In this document: positions 27,335 to 35,471 of the stretch, in pieces
Position numbering within the stretch: the stretch's first letter is position 1
Layout of the letters: each line of letters starts with the position of its first letter
Assembly (NCBI GenBank): GCA_023443625.1
Contig: JAEZTQ010000037.1
Location: 27,664-91,663, forward strand
Reading direction: 5' to 3'
DNA length: 64,000 bases
Source of the DNA: Bacillota bacterium
GTDB lineage: Bacteria > Bacillota_A > Clostridia > Lachnospirales > Lachnospiraceae
The notes under the pieces: generated by a model
What the model saw: the letters and a program-made list of their open reading frames with translations, nothing else
Told to the model about the DNA's origin: nothing
The model's database searches: none
Program-made: the position numbers and the translations under genes

Positions 27335-28285
27335 ATGAGAAGATTTAAGAGAAGCATTTGTTGTCTATTTACAGTAATATTGGTGTTATGCAGTTTCTCT
27401 GAAGTGTATGGAAAACCACAGTATGCTCAGGCACATGAGAAGAAGATACATCAGATGGATAAACAAGAGAAAAAACATCATAATAAGAAAAAACACAGGA
27501 TGGATCAAAAAGGTAAAAAACATAAGCATCAGGATAAAAAGAAAGAAGACATAGTAACTCCGAAGGACTTAAATAAGCCAACCAATATAACGATTACTCC
27601 TGTGGGAACTTCTGTGAAAGCCAATACTTTAAACACCACAACCCTATATATGGAGGTAAAAGCAGATATTACTGCAGGGCAGGCAACAGGAGGAAGGGCT
27701 GAGCTCTATGTAGATTCCAAGCTTATTGCTCTTGATACAGTAATTAATGCTACAGACACTACAGTAAACTTTACAACCTCTGATAGTTCTCCCACCAATG
27801 GAGAGTTAAAGGCTTTAGTCCCTAAGGGTGGAGTTGTATCTGTTGTGATTTATAATAGCAGTAATAAAAGTGCCACTAGCACAGATAAAAATCCTACTTT
27901 AATAGTTGATTATGAGGTTCCTGTGATATCTGGTATAACAACAGCAATTCTTAGTCTATCAAATAAAACACTGACCATTTACACCAATGGAGTGACGGCA
28001 CTAAAGGATAAGGTAGATGTTACGAAAATCTCACTTTATGACCAAACCCTGAATAAATACTATCAGCTGACAAATCTAAGTGGTAGCGGGTCTGTTGGAA
28101 CAGTGAGTACAACTTACTCCATGACCATAGAATTAGGCTATATTGATGTTGCAGGGCTATATGGATATGGCAGCTCTACCGTCCTATTAAGTATTGCTCC
28201 AGGAGCTTTACTATATGATGATGCAGGAAATACTTCTGTAGCTAATAACAGCACCCAGGTAATTACAGCAATTGTATTACCCTAG
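27335..28285 (+). CDS. Secreted protein with a Lys/His-rich stretch, unknown function
   Basis: 316 residues. A signal peptide covers ~1-27 ('CLFTVILVLCSFSEVYG'). Residues ~33-75 are almost entirely Lys, His, Asp and Gln ('HEKKIHQMDKQEKKHHNKKK' and onward), a composition that could bind acidic polymers or metal ions. From ~80 to the end the protein is all-beta in character, Thr/Ser/Val rich, perhaps two Ig-like domains ('VKADITAGQATGGRAELYVD', 'VPVISGITTAILSLSNKTLTIY'). No family is recognised. AGAGGTAGGG precedes the ATG. The gene is monocistronic and ends in a terminator. Confidence 0.7.
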   Translation: MRRFKRSICCLFTVILVLCSFSEVYGKPQYAQAHEKKIHQMDKQEKKHHNKKKHRMDQKGKKHKHQDKKKEDIVTPKDLNKPTNITITPVGTSVKANTLNTTTLYMEVKADITAGQATGGRAELYVDSKLIALDTVINATDTTVNFTTSDSSPTNGELKALVPKGGVVSVVIYNSSNKSATSTDKNPTLIVDYEVPVISGITTAILSLSNKTLTIYTNGVTALKDKVDVTKISLYDQTLNKYYQLTNLSGSGSVGTVSTTYSMTIELGYIDVAGLYGYGSSTVLLSIAPGALLYDDAGNTSVANNSTQVITAIVLP

Positions 28286-28295
28286 ATAGAATATG

Positions 28296-28333
28296 GCCGG
28301 CAGTCTACTTTAAATTATAGACTGGCGGCTTTT
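28296..28333 (+). terminator. Intrinsic terminator after the Lys/His-rich secreted protein gene
   Basis: GCCGGCAGTCTA (28296-28307) pairs with TAGACTGGCGGC (28318-28329) with one mismatch, followed by TTTT. Confidence 0.8.
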
Positions 28334-28500
28334 ATTAAAAGCTTATTAAAAAAATATGATATTTTATCTAATTAATTTCATTTATGATAAATATATGCTA
28401 TACTAATAAAATTCAAAGGAAAAGAAATACATACCCTGATAAGGACACGAGAAAACAGCTGACATGACAAAGAAATCTATGGCTGTAAAGGAGAACTGAG

Positions 28501-30018
28501 ATGGCGAAATTTAAGGTTGCGGCTGTCTTTAGCAATAATATGGTATTGCAAAGAGATAAGAATATTAAAATCTTCGGACAGGGAAATAATGATGATATGG
28601 TTTGTGTTACCTTTGGGGATAAGACTTATAAGGTAAAGGTAAAAGCTGAGAGATGGTCCATACTTCTGCCACCCATGTCGGCCGGTACAGGTTATCAAAT
28701 GACAGTAGCCTGTAAAGAAGAAGTAAAGTGCTTTGAGAATATAGCAATTGGCGAGGTATGGCTTGCCGGAGGACAATCTAATATGGAGTTTGAACTCCAG
28801 AACTGTCTGGGTGGCCATGAAATGCTGGAAAAGGATAGAGATCCCAGGGTTCGTTTTTATTATACCAATAAAATTGCACATATGGATGACCATTTCTTTG
28901 AGATGGAGGAGCAATCAAGCTGGAGTGAATTTAGTGAAGAGAATGCCAAGGACTGGTCTGCAGTAGGTTACATTTTTGGCAAAAGGTTAGCAAAGGAACT
29001 TGATGTAACCGTAGGAATTATTGGTTGTAACTGGGGTGGAACCTCAGCCTCCTGCTGGATGAGCAAAGAAGCCCTAAGTGAAGATACTGAACTAAATACT
29101 TATCTAGAAGAATATTATAAAGGCATTGAGGGCAAAACAGAAGAGGAACAGATTAGAGAATATAGGGAATATGAAGCTTATCATTTTATATGGGAACAAC
29201 ACAAAGATAAGTTATATGAGGAAAACCCCCAGATTGAGTGGGATGAAGTACTTAAAATCTGCGGTGACTGTAAATGGCCGGGACCAAAGAATAGGATGAG
29301 TCCATACCGACCAGGTGGTTTATATGAGACTATGCTGCAGCGTGTTATGCCCTATACCCTAAGAGGTTTTCTTTTCTATCAGGGAGAAGAGGATGCCAAT
29401 AAGCCAACACTTTATGAGAAGCTACTGACCCGAATGATTCGCCAGTGGCGTGAGGGCTGGGAGGATATAAACCTTCCTTTCCTATTAGTACAACTTCCCA
29501 TGCATCGATATAAGGCGGATCCTGATACCAAGAGTTGGTCTTTGATTAGAGAAGCCCAGATGAATATCTTCCAGGAACTGAAAAACACTGGAATAGCAGT
29601 CGTACTAGACTGTGGAGAATTCAATGAGATTCATCCCAAGGATAAGGTGCCAGTGGGAGAACGCCTAGGCTTACAGGCCCTTTATCAGGTGTATGGTAGG
29701 ATCGATGATCATGAGGCTTTTGGACCAATTTTTAAGTCCTATGAAATCAAGGACAGCTATATAGAACTTGACTTTTTCTATGGGAAAGATGGTTTTGATA
29801 TTAAGGGAGTAATATCTGGCTTTGAGATTGCCGGAGAAGATTTTAATTATGTGAAGGCAGAAGCTAGAATAAAGGGATCTAAAATTCAAGTATTTTCACC
29901 GGAGGTAAAGGAGCCTAGACATGTCCGTTATTGCTGGACTAATTATGCTGAAGTTACGATTTACGGTAAAAACGGTATCCCTTTAGCCCCCTTTAGAACC
30001 TCAAACCGTCAGGGATGA
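28501..30018 (+). CDS. Sialate O-acetylesterase-type carbohydrate esterase
   Basis: 505 residues, no signal peptide. The SGNH/SASA fold shows 'LAGGQSNMEFEL' with the nucleophile Ser at ~95, the oxyanion-related 'NWGGTSASCW', 'FLFYQGEEDA', and a late 'DCGEFNEIHPKDK' holding the Asp and His of the triad. An N-terminal ~90-residue beta domain precedes the esterase core and a beta-rich C-terminal domain follows. The family removes acetyl groups from sialic acid or from xylan and other plant polysaccharides. With no sialic acid genes near and a GH9 enzyme close by, a plant-glycan substrate taken up as oligomers is more likely. AAAGGAG is upstream of the ATG. Confidence 0.85.
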   Translation: MAKFKVAAVFSNNMVLQRDKNIKIFGQGNNDDMVCVTFGDKTYKVKVKAERWSILLPPMSAGTGYQMTVACKEEVKCFENIAIGEVWLAGGQSNMEFELQNCLGGHEMLEKDRDPRVRFYYTNKIAHMDDHFFEMEEQSSWSEFSEENAKDWSAVGYIFGKRLAKELDVTVGIIGCNWGGTSASCWMSKEALSEDTELNTYLEEYYKGIEGKTEEEQIREYREYEAYHFIWEQHKDKLYEENPQIEWDEVLKICGDCKWPGPKNRMSPYRPGGLYETMLQRVMPYTLRGFLFYQGEEDANKPTLYEKLLTRMIRQWREGWEDINLPFLLVQLPMHRYKADPDTKSWSLIREAQMNIFQELKNTGIAVVLDCGEFNEIHPKDKVPVGERLGLQALYQVYGRIDDHEAFGPIFKSYEIKDSYIELDFFYGKDGFDIKGVISGFEIAGEDFNYVKAEARIKGSKIQVFSPEVKEPRHVRYCWTNYAEVTIYGKNGIPLAPFRTSNRQG

Positions 30019-30030
30019 GTAGGAGGATAG

Positions 30031-30897
30031 ATGTTTGGATATGTTAATATAAATAAGCCGGAATTGAAAATGAAGGACTTTTATAAATATAAGGCTTATT
30101 ATTGTGGTCTGTGTAAGACCTTAAAAAATAAATATGGAAGATTTGGACAGATGACCTTGTCTTATGATATGACTTTTTTAGTTATATTACTGACCTCCTT
30201 ATATGAAAGTGAAACAGTCAGAGAGAAAAATCGTTGTATCACTCATCCCATTAAAAAGCATGATTTCTTACGTAACGAAATAACAGACTATGTGGCTGAT
30301 ATGAATATTGCATTGACTTATTATCACTTATTGGACAATTGGCAGGATGAAAAAAGCATGCTGGGGTTAACAGGGGCGCAGGCACTAAAAAGAAAGTTTA
30401 AGAAGGTGAGTAGAAAGTATCCCAGACAATGTAAAGTTATCAAGGAATGCCTGGATAAGCTTACAGAATGTGAAAAGCAAAAGGTGACAGATATAGATAA
30501 GGTAGCACGCTGCTTTGGGGAATTAATGTCGGAAGTATTTGTTTATCATCAGGATATATGGGAAAGCAGTCTAAGGAAAATAGGATTTTATATGGGGAAA
30601 TTTATTTATATCCTGGATGCATATGATGATCTGGAAAAGGATATTAAGCATAAGAGCTATAATCCGCTGATACCCTTATATGAGAAAGAAAGCTTTCATT
30701 CAGACTGTAGAGAAATGCTTACTATGATGATGGCAGATTGCAGCAATGAGTTTGAGAAGCTTCCCTGCCTTCTGGATGTAGATATACTCCGTAATATACT
30801 ATATGAAGGCGTTTGGACTAAATTTATTAAGATACATGATGAGAGAATAAAAAGGAAGGAACATAACAATGATTACAAATCCATACAAGATACTTGA
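30031..30897 (+). CDS. DUF5685 family protein with paired Asp-rich motifs
   Basis: 288 residues, mainly helical. It opens with '[20 protein letters not shown]' and '[14 protein letters not shown]', typical of DUF5685, which is found beside J-domain proteins in Clostridia. Two Asp-rich helices stand out: '[11 protein letters not shown]' (D102, D106) and '[14 protein letters not shown]' (D196, D199, D200, D204) followed by 'SYNPL'. This pattern recalls class-I isoprenoid synthases, though the ~95-residue spacing is short. Seven or more Cys are present, including C25-x2-C28. AGGAGG lies before the ATG. It overlaps the J-protein gene by 29 bp. Function is unknown. Confidence 0.75.
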   Translation: MFGYVNINKPELKMKDFYKYKAYYCGLCKTLKNKYGRFGQMTLSYDMTFLVILLTSLYESETVREKNRCITHPIKKHDFLRNEITDYVADMNIALTYYHLLDNWQDEKSMLGLTGAQALKRKFKKVSRKYPRQCKVIKECLDKLTECEKQKVTDIDKVARCFGELMSEVFVYHQDIWESSLRKIGFYMGKFIYILDAYDDLEKDIKHKSYNPLIPLYEKESFHSDCREMLTMMMADCSNEFEKLPCLLDVDILRNILYEGVWTKFIKIHDERIKRKEHNNDYKSIQDT

Positions 30898-31498
30898 GGT
30901 ATCGCCCAGTGCCTCCAATGAAGAGATTAAAAAGGCTTACAGAGATTTAAGCAGAAAGTATCATCCGGATTCCTATGCTAATAATCCTTTGGCAGGCCTG
31001 GCGGAAGAGAAGTTTAAAGAAGTGCAAGAAGCCTATGATCAGATTATGAAAGAAAGAGAAGGCGGCTATAGTGGTGTGAATAGTTCTAATGAAGATACCC
31101 AGGATATGAGAGTAGTTTATAACCATATTACTTCTGGTAATTATTACGAAGCATTAAATGAGCTTTCCAGAATACCTCTTAGAACAGCAAGATGGTACTA
31201 CTATAGTTCTGTTGCTAATCTAGGTTCAGGTAATAACGTGAAGGCTCTAGAACATGCCAGACAGGCAGTTAATATGGAGCCTGGCAATCCAGAGTATAGG
31301 AGCTTTCTCAATCAATTAGAAGGACAGGGGCAGAGATATCAGAATAATCGTTATGGAACTGGTAACTATGGAGGAGGCTATGGTAATTATGGCGGTGGCT
31401 ATGGCAGAAACTATGGTACGGGCAATCTATGCTGTGATTTATGGTGTGCTGATTCTTGCTGTGAATGTATGGGAGGGGATCTTATTCCATGCCTTTAG
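30869..31498 (+). CDS. J-domain protein with Gly/Tyr-rich and Cys-rich tail
   Basis: 209 residues. The J domain fills ~1-65 ('[22 protein letters not shown]', HPD motif present in 'KYHPDSY'), so it should stimulate an Hsp70 partner. Residues ~75-150 form TPR-like helices ('[24 protein letters not shown]'). The tail is Gly/Tyr/Asn rich ('[16 protein letters not shown]') and ends in a Cys cluster ('[16 protein letters not shown]'). No zinc-finger or substrate-binding domain of true DnaJ is present. The Cys tail could bind metal or membrane. It lies between DUF5685 and a small membrane protein, overlapping both. Confidence 0.88.
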   Translation: MITNPYKILEVSPSASNEEIKKAYRDLSRKYHPDSYANNPLAGLAEEKFKEVQEAYDQIMKEREGGYSGVNSSNEDTQDMRVVYNHITSGNYYEALNELSRIPLRTARWYYYSSVANLGSGNNVKALEHARQAVNMEPGNPEYRSFLNQLEGQGQRYQNNRYGTGNYGGGYGNYGGGYGRNYGTGNLCCDLWCADSCCECMGGDLIPCL

Positions 31499-32022
31499 GT
31501 ACTAAAAAACTATCTTTTTTAGGTTTGTTATTAGCCTTTACTTTAATTTTAATCATACTAAGTGGCGTGCTGGAATTTAACACTATTTTTTTGTTGGCAG
31601 CAGCAGCCTACTGTGATGGAATTGCTTTTAGAGAAAGTAATATCCGTTATGCTTTTGGTTTCTTTCTTGCCAGTGTTCTATTAGGTGTTTTTTTGGCTCC
31701 AAATAAGCTGTATTGTATTACCTACGCAGCTATGGCCCTCTATATATTAATTTCAGAATTTTCCTATGATAAACTGGTTTATATTAAAAAGGATAGGATC
31801 AAAAGACAGTTAGTATGGCTGATTAAATATATAGCATTTAATATCATGTATATACCTGCATTGTTATTTTTACCCAAGCTTTTTTATGAGGGAGATATTA
31901 ATAAGGGTTTACTTACAGGTTTTATTCTGGCTGGACAGATTGGTTTATTTATATATGATAAGGCTTATATCTATTTTCAAAGATATATATGGGGTAAAGT
32001 TCGGTCTAATTTTAAATTGTAA
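31489..32022 (+). CDS. Small integral membrane protein of the DUF5685/J-protein operon
   Basis: 177 residues from ATG 31489, set by GGGAGGGG about 11 nt upstream; it overlaps the J-protein stop by 10 bp. Five to six hydrophobic segments are seen at ~10-28, 32-48, 55-72, 76-92, 115-135 and 142-160. No family motif is recognised. Tight coupling with the two upstream genes suggests the three products work together, for example a J-protein delivering an Hsp70 to a membrane complex. That idea is inference only. Confidence 0.7.
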   Translation: MPLGTKKLSFLGLLLAFTLILIILSGVLEFNTIFLLAAAAYCDGIAFRESNIRYAFGFFLASVLLGVFLAPNKLYCITYAAMALYILISEFSYDKLVYIKKDRIKRQLVWLIKYIAFNIMYIPALLFLPKLFYEGDINKGLLTGFILAGQIGLFIYDKAYIYFQRYIWGKVRSNFKL

Positions 32023-32122
32023 TTTTGGATGAAATCTGCCATGTTAAGTATTGATTAATACATTTTAATCCTTTCTCTCTAATCCTATAATGATTATATA
32101 ATCTGTTGAATAGGGAGGAATT

Positions 32123-33760
32123 ATGGGGACAGTAAGAATTAATCAGATGGGGTATACTCCAAGTAGCGTAAAGCAGGTTGTCTATGTTGGTGAAGCCAAA
32201 AATTTTCAGATATTTAATATATTGAATAATCAATTATGCTATTGTGGAGAACTGAAGGACCAAGGAAGTGATGAGGCAAGTGAGGATAGAGTCTGCACTG
32301 GAGACTTTAGTTTTTTTCAGGAGACAGGCAGATTTTACATAGAGGTTAACGGTGAGAAATCCTTGGTGTTTAAAATATCTGTGAAGCAGCATGAAATATG
32401 TACGGATGCGCTGCTAAAAGCTTTTTATTATCAGCGTTGTGGAATGTGGTTATCAGCGCAGTATGCAGGTCAGTGGAAACATCCTATTTGTCATCTGCAG
32501 CCCTCTTATCTATTTGTCCAAAATGCTGAGAAATTATTAGCTAGTAACCCAGAGGAGCTAGAGCAGATAGATACCACCGGGGGTTGGCATGATGCTGGAG
32601 ACTATGGAAGATATACCATAGCCATGGTAAAGACAATTGCCGATTTGTTGCTGGCTTATGAGAATTGTGAAGCAGCTTTTGACCATTGCATTCATATACC
32701 GGAAAGCGATTTACCGGGAGCAGATATTCTCCATGAGATTAAATATGGATTGGATTTCCTCTTTAAGATGCAGCGTAAGTTGGACGGCAGTGTCTATACA
32801 AAGGTTGCTACCAGATTTTTTCCCGGTATGATAATGCCAGAAGTTGATAGGGAGCCCTTATTTGTCTTTGATATTTCAAGCCCGGCAACAGGTGGTTTTG
32901 CTGCGGTGATGGCTATGGCAGCAGGGGTATTTAAGCAATGGGATCCAGCCTATGCAGGCCGCTGTCTCGAGGCTGCCAAAAGGGCATATTCCTGGTTGCA
33001 GCAGCACCCAGAGCCATTGTTATTTCACAATCCGAAAGATGTAATTTCAGGTGAATATGGGGATAGTGATGATACCGATGAGCGCTATTGGGCTGCCGCT
33101 CAGTTATATAAGGTTACAGGCAATGAAGAGTATCATAAGGAATTCATCAGGTATTATGAGGAGCTTGAGGATAGGCTTTCCTTAGGGTGGAGGAATGTTG
33201 GAGGCTATGGAACCATAGCTTATCTATTTACCGAAAAGCCTGTGGATAGTATAATTCATGAGGACTTAGGTAAAGAATGGCTAAAATATGCCAGCCTGCT
33301 TAAGGAGAGAAGTAAGGCCAACGGCTATGGGATAACCTTAGCTTTAGATGAATATAAATGGGGAAGCTTGATGATACTGCAAAATCAAAGTATCCATTTA
33401 ATCATAGCTAATCAACTACTTAAGAAGCAAATATATGATGCTTTAATCTATTATAATTGGGATTATCTATTGGGAGTTAACCCTATGGATATCTCCTATG
33501 TAACAGGATTGGGGGAAAGATCTGTGATGAACCCCCACCATAGACCTTCTGCAGCCGATGGGATTACAGAACCGGTTCCAGGTCTTGTGGCAGGAGGACC
33601 CTGTTCATACTTAGTGGATGAAATCGCTGAGAAGCTTTGCAAGGGTAATCCGCCTGCAAAATGCTATGTCGATGATGAGTTGAGTTTTTCAACCAATGAA
33701 ATTGATATTTACTGGAATTCGCCAGCTGTTTTCGTAGCTGCTTATTTAAGTTTAAGGTAG
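32123..33760 (+). CDS. Glycoside hydrolase family 9, cytosolic
   Basis: 545 residues, no signal peptide. An N-terminal Ig-like domain of the cellulase type (~1-85, 'IRINQMGYTP'-like 'VRINQMGYTPSSVKQVVYV') precedes the (alpha/alpha)6 barrel. The catalytic Asp pair is in 'GGWHDAGDYGRY' (~154-165) and the acid Glu in 'SFSTNEIDIYWNSPAVF' near the end. The HH-P loop 'NPHHRPSAADG' is present. Secreted GH9 enzymes cut cellulose; versions without signal peptide act inside the cell on cellodextrins or on chitosan-type oligomers. GGGAGGAA lies before the ATG. It is monocistronic with a strong terminator. Confidence 0.9.
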   Translation: MGTVRINQMGYTPSSVKQVVYVGEAKNFQIFNILNNQLCYCGELKDQGSDEASEDRVCTGDFSFFQETGRFYIEVNGEKSLVFKISVKQHEICTDALLKAFYYQRCGMWLSAQYAGQWKHPICHLQPSYLFVQNAEKLLASNPEELEQIDTTGGWHDAGDYGRYTIAMVKTIADLLLAYENCEAAFDHCIHIPESDLPGADILHEIKYGLDFLFKMQRKLDGSVYTKVATRFFPGMIMPEVDREPLFVFDISSPATGGFAAVMAMAAGVFKQWDPAYAGRCLEAAKRAYSWLQQHPEPLLFHNPKDVISGEYGDSDDTDERYWAAAQLYKVTGNEEYHKEFIRYYEELEDRLSLGWRNVGGYGTIAYLFTEKPVDSIIHEDLGKEWLKYASLLKERSKANGYGITLALDEYKWGSLMILQNQSIHLIIANQLLKKQIYDALIYYNWDYLLGVNPMDISYVTGLGERSVMNPHHRPSAADGITEPVPGLVAGGPCSYLVDEIAEKLCKGNPPAKCYVDDELSFSTNEIDIYWNSPAVFVAAYLSLR

Positions 33761-33772
33761 CGGTAAGTCAAG

Positions 33773-33817
33773 TATGCTCCTATATAGACATTAATAAATG
33801 CTATATAGGAGTATTTT
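33773..33817 (+). terminator. Intrinsic terminator after the GH9 gene
   Basis: CTCCTATATAG (33777-33787) pairs with CTATATAGGAG (33801-33811), followed by TATTTTTT. Confidence 0.88.
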
Positions 33818-33910
33818 TTAAACTTGATTATAACTCAAATAAATAATGGAAGATAAAAGTAAAATATGGTAATATAACAGTATCGAAAGAGGGAAGGATT
33901 GGGTTATATT

Positions 33911-35173
33911 ATGGCAAATAAAATGACAAAAGATCAAATGGAGCAAATGTGTGAAAATGCAAGAAGATTAGGATTTCGGCCGGAACGGCTAAGATTATTA
34001 GATGAGAGATTACAGTGTTGGTCAAAGAATGAGATGACACCCTCCATCGCAGTCAAGGTGTTGCGTCATGGTGAGATGGCCTTTGAGGGTGCTTATGGGA
34101 TTTTGGGACCGGATAAAGAAGGGGATTCCCTAAGGGTAGATACTATATTTCCGATTTGTTCCATGACAAAGCCCGTTGTCAGTACCTTACTGGCCCTTAT
34201 GCAGGAGGAGGGATTAATTGATCTAAATGATCCTGTTCGCAATTATCTTCCTGAGTTTACAGGTGATAAAGATAGTGAGATTCGTATCTGGCATCTCATA
34301 ACCCATACCAGTGGTATTATTGATGGGGATTTTTATAATGGTTATGAGCGCTTTGTCAAAGAGAATATAAGCACAGAACTTCCATCAGAGGATAATCAGG
34401 AAGCCTGGGATGTAATAACCCTAAAGATACGAGAGAAGCTAGGTCTTCCTACAGTGGAGCTAGGGAATAAGATGAGACATGAGACTTATCTTGCGGCAGC
34501 CCTTACTCAGGAGCCAACCCATAAACCCCATGCAGTTATGACTTACTGCAATACGGGCTTTCATCTTGTTATGAGTATTATAAATAAGATTTCCGGTAAA
34601 CCAATTGATGTCTATGCCAAGGAGAAGCTATTTGATCCTCTGAAGATGATAGATTCACATTTCTTATTTCCCAAGGAGAAGCGCTCCAGGTTTATCCAAA
34701 GAGGGGCTGAGTATGTAGGCAGCGATTGGTTAAATGAGGATATATTAAGCTCCGAGCATGGACCTGGAGGTTTAAAATCCACAGTTCATGATATGACACG
34801 TTTTGGACAGATGTATTTAAATAAGGGCTATCTAGACGGTGTCTCCGTTCTATCCCCTGCCTCCATCAGAGAGCTGACATTTGATCAGAATTTTATTATT
34901 TCTGAGGCTACCTTTGTAGATAGACTGTGTGATATGTCTTGGAATACTTGGGGACTTGGATGGAATTTAAGAGGAAGAAAGAGGGACGATGCTGGATTAC
35001 TCAGATCTCCTGCTTCCTATGAGCATGGAGGATTTGGTTGCTGTAAGCTTCTCTGCGATCCAGAGGCAGATGTGGTAGCTGCTTACTTCACTGTATGTAA
35101 GACGGATACTAACTATAAGGCCTCGGCCTTTAATAATATTGTATTAGGGGCAATTACTAATCTGAAAGCTTAA
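33911..35173 (+). CDS. Serine hydrolase of the class-C beta-lactamase fold (EstB-like)
   Basis: 420 residues from ATG 33911; a TTG four codons earlier at 33899 is the alternative, since AGAGGG/AAGGA lies closer to it. No signal peptide. The active-site S-x-x-K is in 'CSMTKP' (~77-80) and the Y-x-N in 'TYCNTGF'; a late 'EHGGFGC' takes the place of the third motif. This set fits cytosolic carboxylesterases or D-aminopeptidases of the beta-lactamase family; true beta-lactamases of this class are exported. The natural substrate is unknown. A terminator hairpin lies ~80 bp downstream. Confidence 0.85.
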   Translation: MANKMTKDQMEQMCENARRLGFRPERLRLLDERLQCWSKNEMTPSIAVKVLRHGEMAFEGAYGILGPDKEGDSLRVDTIFPICSMTKPVVSTLLALMQEEGLIDLNDPVRNYLPEFTGDKDSEIRIWHLITHTSGIIDGDFYNGYERFVKENISTELPSEDNQEAWDVITLKIREKLGLPTVELGNKMRHETYLAAALTQEPTHKPHAVMTYCNTGFHLVMSIINKISGKPIDVYAKEKLFDPLKMIDSHFLFPKEKRSRFIQRGAEYVGSDWLNEDILSSEHGPGGLKSTVHDMTRFGQMYLNKGYLDGVSVLSPASIRELTFDQNFIISEATFVDRLCDMSWNTWGLGWNLRGRKRDDAGLLRSPASYEHGGFGCCKLLCDPEADVVAAYFTVCKTDTNYKASAFNNIVLGAITNLKA

Positions 35174-35251
35174 ATCTTAACAGTTTAGCCATAAGCTCGA
35201 TTACGCTTACGCTGCATCTCGCTTCGGCAGAATGCCATATAACAGAATGTG

Positions 35252-35294
35252 AAAAACTGCATGTATGCAAGTAAACTTGCACAATCAGTTTTTT
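35252..35294 (+). terminator. Terminator-like double hairpin after the serine hydrolase gene
   Basis: An outer stem AAAAACTG/CAGTTTTT encloses an inner perfect stem TGCAAGT/ACTTGCA (35266-35272 and 35275-35281). The 3' outer arm doubles as a T-run. Confidence 0.65.
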
Positions 35295-35471
35295 AATACT
35301 GTTAATGGTTGAACTGTAATGGAAAACTGATACTAATATACTATTTTTCGCCAAATATATTGAAAATAAATGCTTTTACCCTTATAATTTACCTAATAGA
35401 CAATTTGTGACGGTAAATGATATGGTAAATACAAGGAGGTATATCTCATATCCAATTCAAAAGAAAGGATA

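Noticed and set aside
35174..35251. Possible ncRNA before the terminator at 35252
   Set aside because: Some GC-rich words (CGATTACGCTTACGC) but no stable complete stem and no promoter was seen.
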